Part shown: piece after piece, positions 22,110 to 35,504 of the stretch | Numbering within the stretch: the first letter of the stretch is position 1 | Layout of the letters: each line of letters begins with the position of its first letter | NCBI GenBank assembly: GCA_946699065.1 | Contig: CAMPDV010000138.1 | Coordinates: 124,001-188,000, forward strand | Length of the DNA: 64,000 bases | Direction: 5' to 3' | Origin: Loxodes magnus | Taxonomy: Eukaryota; Ciliophora; Karyorelictea; Loxodida; Loxodidae | Notes under the pieces: generated by a model | Seen by the model: the letters and a program-made list of their open reading frames with translations, nothing else | Database searches by the model: none | Told to the model about the DNA's origin: nothing | Position numbers and translations under genes: made by a program

Positions 22110-25100
22110 TAATAAATATAAATTTAATGAATGCTAACTTTAAGAATAAAATTTTGATAATTTAATTATAAATTTAAATTTCTTAGAATAGTTTAAATTA
22201 TTTAATCATAAGCAAATCTATGAAAAAATAGATTTTATATAAAAATCTGAAACCAGAAATTTAATTCTTAGTAGACATAGCTTTAAATAAAAATTAATTT
22301 AAAGTTAAAAATTAAAAAGCATATTGCTATATTACTAAGGATATAAATTAGTTATGAAATAAATAAATAAAAGATAATAACTAAAAATATAATTGAAATA
22401 TATTTACACTTTTTATTTTCAAAATAAATAAATAAAAGTGTTGCACTACTATAATTGATAAAAGATGTGTTAAAAGAAGATAAATTTATTTAAATAGAAT
22501 AAAATTTAAGTTAATTAATATTAAGATTATCTTCAATTTTTATTAAATATGACTTACCAAAGCTTTCAATTTTATCAAATAATTATAGTAAATTTTACAT
22601 TTTAGATATAACTATTATATCCTTTTAGCTCTTATGTTTAAAATTAAATTTTAAAATAAAAATCAAAGACCAAGAAATTCCAAATTTTAAACATCACTAA
22701 AGAGTATAAATTAAATAAATTCATTTTTAAATTATTTTATGCTTAGTTGGATCGAATACTCCTTAGACATCTCACTTAATTCATAAAACTGATAAAATAT
22801 AAAAAAATTTAGATTTTAGATGTTTAAATTATATAGATTTGTATAAACATTTCTAAGAAGAATTAAGATGCTTAATTATTTTGATTTATAATATTTAATT
22901 TATTTAAACTGAACTAAAGATATTATTTAGAAAAATTTACAATTTTAATTTCTTTCAATTATCCTTATAAAACAATTTTATCTAAAGACTCTCAATGAAG
23001 ATAAATAAATAAGAAATTAATTAACTTTAAATAAAGCTTTTGATAGCTTATAAGCTGAAAGCATCTTAATTTAGGTTATAATAAAGATTAATTTTTTTTA
23101 ATTAATTAGATTGAATTTTACTTTAGTAGCCTTAAAAATAGATCTTCTGGACTAACCTGTATAAATAAATTTTGAGAGATGATGAATTGCTAAATTTAAA
23201 TTTATAATTGAATTAAGATAGAAAATAGCTTGTAATTTAAAAGATTTAAACTATTAAATTTATTTTCTAGTTGTTTATAATTAATCTTATTCCTATAGAA
23301 ATGAGGTATTAATTATTGAAATAAATTTTAAAATATTAAGGTTTTAAAATATTTTGCTATATAATATTAGATGCTTGCTAGAAGGAACAATTTAGACATG
23401 CTAAAGCAAAGCAAATAGATCTTAATTTTAGTTAAGTTAATTAAAAAAAATTAACCCTGCATGCATTTTAATTTTTTCTTAGTAAGAAATAAAATAGAGA
23501 TTGCTGTGAATATATAGAGCTTTAAATGGTAAATGAATCTGTTTTAAAATTAAAATTTTAACTATAAACTCTTATGCTTAGCAGAGTTAAACTTTTATTA
23601 GACTAGATAGGTTCTAATACAAATTAAGAGAAACTAGAAGACTTAAAACTAGCTTCTTATAAATTAAAAATTATTTAACTAAATTTGATCTAATGTCCTT
23701 CTTTTTCATTCTAAAAAACTTATTCATAAAATAAATAAAAATAACCACTAATAAAATTATAAAAATAGATAATCTGAAAGCTAAAATTTTGCAAATTGAA
23801 TGATTTTAGGATTTATGATTAAAATCAGAGAAATATACCAGATAAAAGTTAAGAATTTAAATAAGTTATTAAAAATAGATAAAACAATTATTAAGATTTA
23901 ATGTGCTAGCTAATTTTAAGGAATTTTAAAATTAAAATATTTAATTTAAGCGAGAAATCTTCGGATTTCTAAATATGATGAAAATAATTTATGTTTGAAA
24001 CTGCTTTTTCTAAGTTTATAACACTAATATTTAAATCTATAATATAATCTAAATTATGCAGAGGTTTATATTTATTTCTAAAGATTTTATACTTAATTTA
24101 GTTATCAACGTCTTTCATTAGTTTATCCTTGTCATATTTAAATTCTCGTTTATCTAGATGAAATTAAGCTTATTTATTTAAAATAACCTTCAAAATTTTT
24201 TCTGAAATGACTGCTCATTATTATATTAAAATATAGGAATTTTAATACTATTAGTTGACTTTACATTAAAATTAACTATATAAATTAAAGAATTTGAAAT
24301 TAAACTTTATTATTATGAATTTTACATAGTTTTAATGAATAAATTCTTGAGATTCCATTTAATTCTTTTAATAAGTTAGAGGTTTTCAAATTAGTTTGTC
24401 GTAGAAGACACCTTCACAGATTCCTCCATTTATTAGCTTTCTTGCTCTTTTTTCGAACTCTTTTGGATTTTGCTTTATCAAATCATAAATATTTTTATTT
24501 ATAAAGTCTTCAATATCCTAGTCAATAAACAATTATTTCAAGGCTTCATAAATTTAAACAAGAGTTGTTTTATAACTCCAGTTTTTTAGCAAACTAAGAC
24601 CTATCTCTCCTTATGAAGAAATGCAAGGATGATAAACTCTATTAAAACAGCTAACTTTGAAAGGAACTTCATAAATATTTTCCTAGTCAATCGCAATGAT
24701 AAAATTAACTTTAGCTCCATATCACAAAGATTTCTAATCTTTCACTTCTATTTACAATAACAAACTTTAAGTTTAATTTTTGAAACCATTGCTATCTTTT
24801 TAGCAGATTCTTTCAAGTTCATCACATTCCCTATTTCATCTTTTCTATCTTTCCTCTTTCGTTGGCTTATATTAAACAGATTGAGTATTTTATATTTAAA
24901 GTTTATAAACAAATCCATCTTCTTCAATTTTAAGCTTTTTTTTATCAATAACTTATTCTTCTTATTTAAGTGGATTTATTATTTTTTTATTGATGTCAAA
25001 GGGTGGATGATTATATGAAGAAAATCCACTACAACGAAAGCAAATTATATTATCTTTAATGGTATTATCAGGTTATTATTCTTTTATTTCAAGAAGGTAA

Positions 25101-28100
25101 CTAATTATACATTCATTATAGCAGTCTGCACATTTTTTTCTACTTATTTAAGCTCGAACGATATTTTCCTTTAGTTCAATATAATTTCAACATCCTGCAC
25201 AGAAAATCTTTATTTTTTTACCATATAGAAATAACGGATTTGAATCTCAGCTTTCTTATGTACTCAAGCGTAAAAATGATTGTTTTCCATTTTAAATACA
25301 GGGTTCGCAGAATGTAATTATCTTATTATTTATATTAAGATCACATTCAAAGTTTTTGCATGTTAAACAAGAAATCTTCGAATCATTATAGCATTTTAAG
25401 CAGAAAGAGATGCTACCTTCTACCATTTCAGCTGTCAAAATATCGAATTATTAGCAATTTTCGCATTTTAATTGAAGGTTTGCTAGTTAGATATTTACTG
25501 TTTTTCTTGCTAATTCTTCAATGTCTGGCATAATATGCTTTTATGGAATCTAATAAACTTAAAGACAGTTTTAATTCAAGCATTATATTTTCTATTTAGT
25601 GCACTACATATATTTCAACTTCTTTTCTTTTTTGCACTTCTGATTGAGACAATCGAATAAGTCAATAATATCAGGCTAGTTAAAATATTCATTATCGAAT
25701 ACTTCTTTAAAAGCTTAGTAATTATCTCTAAGTTTAATTAATTTTTATTTATAATAATTTAGACACTGATCTATAACACTTTAACTATTTGCTTGCCTTT
25801 CTAATATATCATATAGTTTTTCTTCTAATCCTGCTCTCAAATTAGCATCTCCTAATTCTCTATCAACTTCTCTTAATGCATGGATTAAAGTGACACCTAA
25901 TTTTGTAGGTATATAAATTCTATTTGGATCTTATACTGTAACTAAATTATTTTCTTACAGCTTTTCTAATTAGCTACTTATTCAACCTTCAGATCCAATT
26001 TTTTTGCTTTTTAATACTTATAAAAGTTCACTTTCACTATAGAATTTAGGAGCATTTTAATCACATTCTATTCCTGGTTTTATACTGATTATTTTGAGAT
26101 TATCATGCTATGTAATTGTATGAATTCTACTAACTCTATGAGAAAAATCTTTCTAAAAGCATCCGAAAACTGAAGCTCCTTACTAAATCTTATCATAACC
26201 TCTTCCTCAGAATTCTACACCCTAAATAAATGTCTTTATTATAGTCCTTCCCTCGACCATTTATTCAGCCAGACTTGCAAAAAGATGATATACTATTAAG
26301 CTGTATAATTCGAAAATTTTTTTCCTTTAATGAACTTATTAAAATATCTACATAAATTACTATTCATCCAAAGCTTCTAAAGGAATAATAGGCATTAAAT
26401 CACCTAATTATCCATATTCGTATTACTAATTCCTTAAAATTTAGACATCTATTCTTCATTACTAGGATTAAAAAAAGGCATCTAAAAGTTCTTCATAGTT
26501 AAAATATTTATTATGATTTTTAGCAAATGATATAGGATTTGTAATAATTCCTTATTAATAAAGAATCTCAGCGTATCTTTAAGTATCAGCCACTTTAAGT
26601 CTCAAATATTTAGAGGCTTCAATAATTAAATCGTATGTATTAAGAGCCATTGGTCTTCTTCTATTATTTAACTCTTCCTGAATAATATCTGTTATAGGAT
26701 ATGCATCATTGATATGTTCTTGGAAATTTTTTCTTTCAATAAATCTCATAAGTTCATCTTCACTATCAAATTAGACTTAAGAATATAAGCAGAGCCTTAC
26801 TTCATTTGATGCTTAAACTTCAATTATCACGTAATATTTATAAAAATTATCTTTAGCTTTTATTTAGTCATATTTATCAACAATTAGTGCTAGAGCAGGA
26901 GTTAAAACAGGGCCAAACTTTAAAGGTCTTCCAGGAAGATTCATTATATCTGAATATCTATTTAAAAGCTAACTAAATGCTATTCCAATACGTAAATCAA
27001 CTTTTCTTCTAGCATCGTAATAATTGATTCAATTATTTCTTAATCCGTGTATTTAATACTCTTCATGTCTTAACACTACTTCCAAATAGTATGAGGAAAC
27101 TGTTAAAGTTTTCATTCTTCAAAAATCAAAATTTTATTTTCCCATTTAATTCTATTAAACAACTTCGAGTATCTAACTACAAATTGACTCATTTTCTATA
27201 TTATTATCCAGCATAAACAAAATTTAGTTAGCATCTTTAGTTACATTCCCGATATTTTATATCTCTTATCTACTTTAGTTACTTTAAGGAATTTAAATGG
27301 CATCCTCATTAAAAAATTCTATTTCCTCATAGTCTGAAAGGAATCCACGGAATTATAGTTTATATAGATGTCTTTCTACATAAATAATAGTAAGATTTGT
27401 TTTTTTTCCTCACAATATACCTTCTAATTTAATATTTTAATTTTGATCTTCCTAATTTATTCATTAAAATTTAAAAGAATTTTCAAAACATTTTCTCAAC
27501 GCTAAGGAGCAGTCTTGAGTTGAGCAAAAGACCACTGTTTTCATTTTTATAATTAAATCTATTTGAACTAACTTAAATAGTAAAATTTAAAATATCATCA
27601 ATTAATAGTTGCTTCTCAATTAAATATTTTAAAATTTCAAATAATAGATTTGAAAAACTTTCTATTATAATATATTTATTCTTAACTTTTATTTTTAGAT
27701 AGTGTAATTTACTACTAAATTCTAACTGCTTTATTCATTTCACGAAAGCTTTATTAAAAGTCTCTAAAATTAAAATTTGTTTATAAGCTTGTATAGCTAA
27801 TATAAATATACCTAGAATTTATATCCATCAAGTTATATACCATATCATTTTATTTTCATACAATCTTCTTTCTTATTTTATTTATTCAAAACATTGTAAG
27901 AAATAATAATTAAAACTTTTAGAACAATTTCTAGATTATATCCTAGTTTAAGAGATTTCATTTTAGAAATTCAAAAATTTAAATAATTTTAAACTTATTT
28001 AAGGATATTCTTCTTTCTTGAGAAATTGTATTATCAAAAATATTAATTATAATTTCTCTTTTTGCTAATTTGCTATTCGTCTATATCAAGTAATTTTCTA

Positions 28101-31100
28101 AGCTTCTATATATATTTAAGTTTTATCATTATCATTATCTTAAAATTAATTAAAAATAATTAAAAATTCTTTATCAAATATAACGCTAAGCCCACTAATT
28201 TTACATTTAGAAGGATAAATTAAAATAAATTTTTTACAATTAAGAATTTTAAACTAGATATATACATTAAAAATATAATGAAAGAACAAAGATAGGATCA
28301 TAATAGCTTAAAGGTATAGCTAAATTATACTAATTAAATCACTAGGATCTAATTAATAGTTAATCTTTTATATTTAACAAATATTAATAACAATACCTTA
28401 CAATTTTATTTATTCCTTCTTATGATCAAACAACTGAATAGCCTAAACTCTCTCTATTTTTTAGTTAAAAAGTAATTTTCTTGCTATTTTTTAATTTTTT
28501 CATATAAAAAGGATTGATTAAATATAAGAACAATTATTATAACTATCAATTAATAAAATAAAGGAGTGTACTGATTCTGTGGTAAATTAAATGGATTTAA
28601 AAAATAGAATCTAAATAAAACATAAAAATCTCACATCAAGGTATTAATAAAGCATTATACACTTCTTTTAGTAAATAAGTAATTTCCCCTTTATTAATAG
28701 ATCTTACTGTTTAACTTTTATTCATGAATCATATATTCTCTATGGCTCCATCAATATACTTTCGATTTTTAATTAAACTAAACTAAAAATTGAAAAATAT
28801 TATATATTCCTTTATCTAAATTAAAAATTAGAAAATTTCTATACGAATATTATTTCTTGCTAAATTAAATTTAACTAATTTATGGCATGTTTTCATAAAA
28901 ATCTAATAATCATAAAGGCTAATTTTAATTAATATCTATTAATAATAATTTATAAGTGGGAAATGAAGAATCAAAAGTATATGATAATAATACTAAGATA
29001 TCTTATGAATATTCACACTATTAGTTAAGCTTAAAACAAAGTTTCTTATGAGATTATATTACACTAAATTATAATTATAATTTAAGGATAAGCAAGAAAG
29101 ACTCTTTTCATTTTAAGCTAGTATCAAATTTTTAAAAGTTATAATAATTTTATCTTTAATCAATTTATTAATTTAATTTTAAGGAAAAGATAGCAATAGT
29201 TAAAATTAATAATAAAGCTACTTATATTTCAAAGCATTCTTAAGTTTTATACAATCTATCATCATTATAAAAATCCTAAAAATAAAGTTATTGTATACAT
29301 GGTTATGTTGATTATTAACTAAAGCTTAACTTTTCATATATTTAATTAATATTTTGAATATTAGTAATTTATTACAAATTTAATTTAGATTTTTATGATA
29401 AAATTATTAATATTTTAATTTTAATTTCAATGATAAGGATGCTTTTCTTTTTATCTTTAAATAAAATAACTAAAAAAGCAAAGGAGTATTGTAATAATTT
29501 AAAAAGAAATAAATTATTTAGACTCTTTTATTTGCTTAAATGAAAATTACCAAAAATTAATTGTTGTAAAAATCATTTTAAAAGATCCCTTCTTTTATCA
29601 GCTTTACCAAATAAATTTTAAAATTCTTAATTATTTAATTTAATATATTTGTTTTTAATTATTAATAATCATAAATATAGCCTTAATGTTTCATCATTCT
29701 TTAACTTCTTTATTATCTTTTAAATAAAGCAGCAAGCAATTTATTTTTAATTAAAAATATTAAATTAAGAATTTATCCCTGCTTCAGTGTTATTTTCGAA
29801 TTACTAAGGTAATAATTTTAGGTATAAGTTATTATAAGTACAATGATTCTATAAAAAATTTAAATAATATAAATGAATCTTATTCTATCAAAAGATGTAA
29901 GTATCTAATAAATTTTAAGCTTTATCGTTATAATTGCAATTATAGTAAATTTTGCTTAGCTTTGTGATATTTCTTTTTTATTTAATTTTTAATTAATTAT
30001 CTAAGCAATCTTAATTAATAATTTATAGCTAGATTTTATAATTTTAACAAGCTTAAAATCATAAAAGTTATAAAAGAAAAAGAAGGATATACTTGTAAAG
30101 ATATTTATGATTCCTACTAGAATCTTTTAGTTTAGTTAAATGATTTTGAAAATTTATCTTAGGAATATAAATTAAAAAATAAACTGATTTATACTAAATA
30201 TAATGAGAACTTAATCTTCTATTTACATAGATAGAATGTATATTTAGATGAAATATAATAAACTAGAGAAAATATTTAGTTTAGTTAGAAATACACATTT
30301 ATAACATATTTTATTAAATTCTTCTCTAAATTAAGATAAAATTAGCTCTTACACTTTATAAAATTCTAGCTTTCTAATTCTTTTTGCTGTAGATTGGTAT
30401 ATTAAATTATTATTTTTCTTCAAATAAAAATAGCAAAATGCTTAGATTTTAATTTTATTCTCTTTAAATTATGAAAGGTATTATATAATAGAGATATGTA
30501 TTTAAACCTCTAACTGAGAGTATATTTCAAATATGATAAAAGATTACATAGTCTTTATTAAAATAAAGCTTTTTTAATTTTAAGAAATAAGAAAAAAGAT
30601 GTATAAATATATATAAAATAAGAACTTATTACTAATTTGAAGAATATTAATGATAAAGATAATTTAAATTTATCATATTACTAATAAATAATCTAGAATC
30701 TATAGAAAATTACTATTCAATTCTAATATTTTGATTATTTATTTCTCATAATTTTAATTTCTTTTTTAAAGTCTATCTAATTTTATTTTAATTACTTAGA
30801 ATTTATAATTAATTAAGCTAGAGACTTTTAAGGAAGTTAAGTGTAATTATATTTAATAAATTAGATATTCTATGTTCTTTAATGAATTAAGACTTTATAA
30901 AACTTGAATATCTCAAATTATAAATAGCTTATTTAATTTATTTATTTTTAGAATTTTCAATCTGAAAATATTAATAGTTATTTGATATATAGTTATATTC
31001 TTAATATATGCTTAAATAATCTTTTATACTTTAAGAGTAATAATTAAAGGGATCTAATTATTAATTCTAGTAATTATAATTTTATTTTTCTTATATATTG

Positions 31101-31140
31101 CTTTCATTTTTCTCCCAAATATTTAAGATATTTCTTTAGT
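22110..31140. repeat. Right unit of the old tandem duplication
   Basis: Colinear with 5,900-16,680, but without its two ORF1 insertions. It carries TOP3B-UBC12 copy 2. Flanks are diverged, while the central part of the gene is almost identical to copy 1. Confidence 0.75.
24386..27544 (-). CDS. Topoisomerase III-beta-like / UBC12-like E2 fusion protein, catalytic residues lost (copy 2)
   Basis: 1,052 codons from ATG 27544 to TGA 24386, one codon shorter than copy 1 through an in-frame deletion in the linker before the E2 domain (KIQQNLQS becomes QIQNTQS). It starts MKTVVFCST, as human TOP3B starts MKTV. The first 50 or so residues differ strongly from copy 1 yet keep the frame, an in-frame UGA at the same Trp (LW), and the Thr at the TOPRIM Glu site. 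The losses are the same: DNNIENES for the TOPRIM motif, TNPIS for the Tyr site, GEIGLSLL for the E2 Cys site. The zinc array is intact. Sequence matching about 9,035-11,055 of copy 1 is nearly identical, while the flanks and N-terminus are not, which suggests gene conversion. Two open diverged copies with the same active-site losses argue for a selected non-enzymatic role. Confidence 0.88.
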
Positions 31141-32784
31141 CCAAGAATTTAATTTATTTCTTATAATTTACACTTTAAATAAGAATAAGCTTTTCAGCAT
31201 TTGCGATATAGAAATTTTGTTTTCTACATTATTATACTCTTTCTTATTTTTTAATTATTATAATAGAATATTTAAATAGTGAAACTTTATTAAATTAAAA
31301 TTTTATAGCCAAAATAACTATAAAAGTAATTCATGCTATTTGTATTATATTTTTTACAAATGATGTATAAAGTAAGATAAACTTTAAACTTTAAAGCAAA
31401 ATTTGCTTTAATAGTTATATACTTAATTTATTAAATTTAAAGTTAAAATATTTAGCATAACACTAATTTAAAATGCTTTAATAGTTCCTTTTATCAAATT
31501 AAAACTTAAATTATTTAATGCTTTTAATATCTTTTAATAGAATTATTAAATTAACTAAGTGATATTGATAAACCTTTGTGAGAATTATTAAATTTGTTGC
31601 TAATTTATTTAAAATCTTAAAAATAAGTTGAGAAATGCAAGCTAGTGCTTGATAAACTAAAGGGCAATTAAAATAAATATTGATATAAGAAAATATTATA
31701 TAGTGCTTATAAAAATTAAATTTGCTGATATATGCGATCTTAATTAAACAAGGATACTTGCTATTTTCTTTAAAAATATTAAATGTTTTTTCTAAAATAA
31801 TATGATTCTTCGCTTAAATTAGAAGATAAGTAACTAAAGATAAAATATCTAAAAAGATTTTATTCAGAAAATAAAATAGTAAAGTTATTAATTAAATTAA
31901 AAATAAGAGAACCCATACAAAAACTTGTTCGGAAAAGATAGCCAGAAAGATTTAATTATCTAGACACTATTTTTTAAGTTTTAAATAGATCTAAGCTTAT
32001 TATGCATATGCTATCTTTCTCTTAAACTTGATTGATATAGTATGTTAATTATTACATCTCATATAAATAAATTTATTAAAGGAATTTAATTCTATTATTT
32101 AAAACTTATTGATCTTTAAATTATCCTTCTAATATATTTGTAAACTTATTTAAACAATAAATAAAGGTAGGAATAATAGCTTACTAGATTTGTTATAATA
32201 ATCAAATGAATATACAATCCTTTTTATTTTTTAATTAATTTAGATCTAGTTCTAAAAGTTTTTTATTATACAGATATATTTCAAATCTTTTAACTTTCTA
32301 TTAAATAATTAATTATGCTTTAAATTTATGCTTATATCTCCATATATTACTAAAACCTATTACTGCAGGTATTCTTTAAATTAAGCGTCTCTAGCTTATA
32401 GAAAATGTTCCAAGCTATCATATAAACAATTTCCTTATGATAAATTATGCAAATTAGATATAATTTAGGTTAAGAAATGAGAAGTTCCAATCTTGTTAAT
32501 AAATAATTTACTTTTATTACATTTATTTAATAAGTTTAAAACATAAATTGTATCTACATCGTTTTAAGTTACTTTCAGTATAAATAAAATAGATAAAAAA
32601 GCTGCCTATTCTAGCGAAATTTAAACTTTCAAGTCTGATATATAAGTTCGTTAGTTAATAGCAATAAAAAATGTAAAATCTCAATATATAACTTAAAATT
32701 AGGATAAAAAGAAGGATTTAGTGTTATAGATTAGAGAAAAATACCCTTTAAATAATTTTGCTAATAAAATAAAAAACTATAGCA
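27545..32784. other. Long AT-rich gene-free region
   Basis: Up to about 31,140 this is the right duplication unit. Beyond that the sequence is unique in the window. I find no coding stretch or RNA gene in it. Confidence 0.55.
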
Positions 32785-34442
32785 TCATATGCAAAGAATA
32801 CTTTTTATTAATGATGAAAAATTATAATTAGAGAATATTTTTAAAAGTTAAGGTTAAGTTTCTTTATTTTTCTTTATTTTCTACAATAAATTTTCCCATT
32901 AAAAACTTCTATCCTTTAAATGGTTCTGAGGATACTTAATTTTTTTTAATCCTTCATATGAAAAGTTATCTTGAAATCCTTCAGAGTTTGGATTATTTTT
33001 CTAATTTATTTACATTTTTTCTATTAAATCTAAAAATAATTTTCTTATCTCTTAAAGCTCATATTTTGTTTAGGTTACTTTCTTATTATCCTCTGACTCC
33101 ATTATTTAAGGTTCTAAAGCCCGACTCATTATCTTTTGACCCAATGTAGTAATTTATTTCAATGGAAGTACAATTTTATTAGCTTAATTTATGGTGATTA
33201 TAACAATAATGACAAAAGTGAGAAAGGCTATTATTGAAATTAAAATTGCAAACACTCCAAAATTTTTCTTAAATTCATCTTCGCTTTCTTCGGAGATTTT
33301 ATCAATTTCGTCAATTTAAGTATAAGAGATTAAGACTCCAAGGCAGAAAGTCTAAATTATAAACTTACAGGTCTATATTTTTATTATGATGTATAGATAA
33401 ATTTTCTGATGTAGTAGTATTAGGTACCATTGAAATATGTATACTTTAATACTTTTTTCTCTGAAATATTTTAATTAAAAATGACATCTTCCCATTCAAA
33501 ATAACTGATTCCTGTTTTTTTATAGTCATATATTATATCAACTCCTGGGTCTACTTCTCAAATTTTTACTCTATTACTTATTGAACCTCCATATGTTACA
33601 AAAACAGAAAATCCAGTTGCAAAAATTTCAAAAGAGTCAAAAAGATGAAGTAAGTAATTTCACTGTAGATCAGCAAAAGGAACAGCAAAAGGTTCTTAAA
33701 AAGGAGTATTAGTATTGTTGTAAATAAGTTAAGACGCGGTAATAGTTAATACGTTAGTACCAAATGAAATGTATAAATTGGTAAAAGTTTAACTTCCATT
33801 TTAACCAATAGCAGAGTAATATCATTCTCTTATGTAATGATTATAATTTATAAATTCTTAGCCTGGATATGTTAAAAAGCACCCACCTTAATAAAAACCG
33901 ATTCCAAAGCTATAAATAGGAAAAGAAAATAAGGAACGTCAATAATAATCAAAATTTCCTGAATAATTCATATATGATTTGCATTCTGGTGTTAGTTCGT
34001 CTAATGAATTTAAGGAATAGAAAGTGCTAACATTAAAAGTAATTTCTTAATCTCCATACATTTCTTATGTATAGTTATTGTAAATAGTCAGCTCTTCTGG
34101 TATATTTTAATGTCAAGTTCCAGGCTTTATTTAATGAACATTCCTTACATTATTATCTAACTAATAAATATCCTTTACTATTTTCACAAATATATCAAAC
34201 CTCTATAGAAATCCTTCTAAATAAAATACTATAACTCCAGAATTTCAAGTTGTATATTAGTACAAATGAGTTAAAACTGTGTCTTCATAAGTATCTTCTG
34301 CAGACTTAGAAGAATACTTAGATATTAAAAAGAATAAAATCAAAAATAAGAAAGTGAAGAAAGAAATGACTAATAAGCATACTATAAGCAGCTAAATTAT
34401 TAGTACTTTATCTAAGTTCCTGGAATTAAATTTAAGTCTCAT
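32785..34442 (-). CDS. Two-TM sensor receptor with dCache-like ectodomain and HAMP-like tail
   Basis: Exon 1 is 34442-33369 (358 codons) and exon 2 is 33351-32785, separated by a 17-nt intron. The joined ORF is 1,641 nt (546 aa plus UGA). A hydrophobic helix at about residues 12-40 anchors the N-terminus. The ectodomain has several potential N-glycosylation sites (e.g. NGSQ, NNTN) and the dCache-type block REWYYSAIG around Trp207 (UGA-encoded). It ends with CLGVLISYTQIDEI, like the last Cache strand. A second TM (FGVFAILISIIAFLTFVIIV, about 386-411) leads to a HAMP-like stretch (IVLPLKQITTLGQKI). The short charged C-terminus has no cyclase, kinase or phosphatase domain. Six in-frame UGA and two TGG encode Trp. 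It probably senses small molecules at the surface and signals through partners. The 3' part is duplicated at 52.5 kb. Confidence 0.8.
32848..33720. repeat. Source block duplicated at 52,489-53,365
   Basis: The 3' part of the receptor gene, intron included, recurs at 52,489-53,365 with few differences. The left limit falls close to the end of the coding sequence. Confidence 0.9.
33352..33368 (-). other. 17-nt spliceosomal intron
   Basis: Reads GTAAGTTTATAATTTAG on the minus strand, with GT-AG ends and a near-consensus donor. Removing it (phase 0, after codon 358) joins the ectodomain frame to the second TM and tail and makes the whole ORF divisible by three. Unspliced, the downstream frame loses the TM. 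The intron is unchanged in the partial copy (about 52,993-53,009). Confidence 0.85.
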
Positions 34443-35504
34443 TTTATTAATTATTAAACTAATGAATTTAATATATCAAATCATTTCTCTTGCTTACTAT
34501 TTAAGAGTATTAAAATGCTTCTAGCTTGCATATATAAGATATTAGCATAAATCTCAAATCCATCTTATCTTTAAGTTTTTATTTAAAGGTTAATTAGAAC
34601 ATTTCTTAAAAAAGTGTTTTTAAATAAGCCCTCAATTTATGGGTCTTTATACAATCAATAAAATTTAGGGGGATAATTTAAATAAAGATATATTTAAATG
34701 TAAATTAAGAGATAACTTTAAAGATAATTTATAAATAAATGAAATTAGATTTATTGTCATAAAGTTTAATATCAATTAAGAAAGTTATCAATAAATAAGT
34801 TAGTTAGCTTCTTTTTTATTTAATAATTAAGGAAAAATAAATAGCATTAATTAAGAATATCCTTATACTAATTATAAGTTCTCTTATTAATTTTAAGAAA
34901 TGCTTACAATATTATTTTATGACATTCTATTTTAATTATCTACTCTATAATTTTAAAAAACTACCTAAAGTTTATTTTACATAAAGAATTAAATTTACTA
35001 GGGATTTTAAACTAGTTTATTTGTGCTTAATAGAATATAATAGCAAAGCTTTAAAAATACATTTAAATAATTGTATCTTAATAAACAGATTCATATCTAA
35101 ATTACTTCCTTTAGCAAGCAAAATAAAATAATATTTATAATTATCTAAGAATTTCTATAATTAAACTTGACTTTAACTAATAAATTATATAATCTTTTAT
35201 ATTTACTCTTATTAAGTTAATTCATATAATAAACATTTAGATTGTATTTATGATACATTAGAAACAAAGCAAGTTAATAAAATTGCTTTATTGTTAAATG
35301 GGGTATCAAGTATCTTTCTGTTGTAATATGGTTTAAGTTTTATTTAATTTAATTAAGGAAAAATTTTATTTATGCTAATTAATTCCTTCCTTTTATTAGC
35401 ATTTCTATTTTATAGAAAAAATTAAAAAATATATCAAGAAAAGAAAGAATAAATAAAACTTAATAAAGATCTAGTAATATTCTAGCTTCACCTAATCTCT
35501 TTTT
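34443..35504. other. AT-rich non-coding stretch
   Basis: Upstream flank of the receptor gene. No coding stretch recognised. Confidence 0.5.

Larger units (their letters stand above)
17340..22120. repeat. Inverted repeat arms of about 0.93 kb around a 2.9-kb spacer
   Basis: Arms 17,340-18,290 (minus) and 21,180-22,120 (plus) are the same ORF1 element in opposite orientation. The enclosed segment carries one more ORF1 relic and the acidic ORF. The whole structure is repeated at 57,935-62,660. Confidence 0.8.
14640..23400. repeat. 8.7-kb segmental duplication, left copy
   Basis: Nearly identical, base by base, to 55,255-64,000, with roughly one to three differences per hundred by eye plus single-base indels. 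The block holds a minus ORF1 relic, the LINE 3' end with structured RNA, an inverted pair of ORF1 elements, another ORF1 relic and the acidic ORF at 20.58 kb. The right end is not reached because the other copy runs off the window. Confidence 0.9.

Noticed and set aside
33000-33149. Plus ORF at 32,958-33,149
   Set aside because: Antisense to the receptor's cytoplasmic tail.
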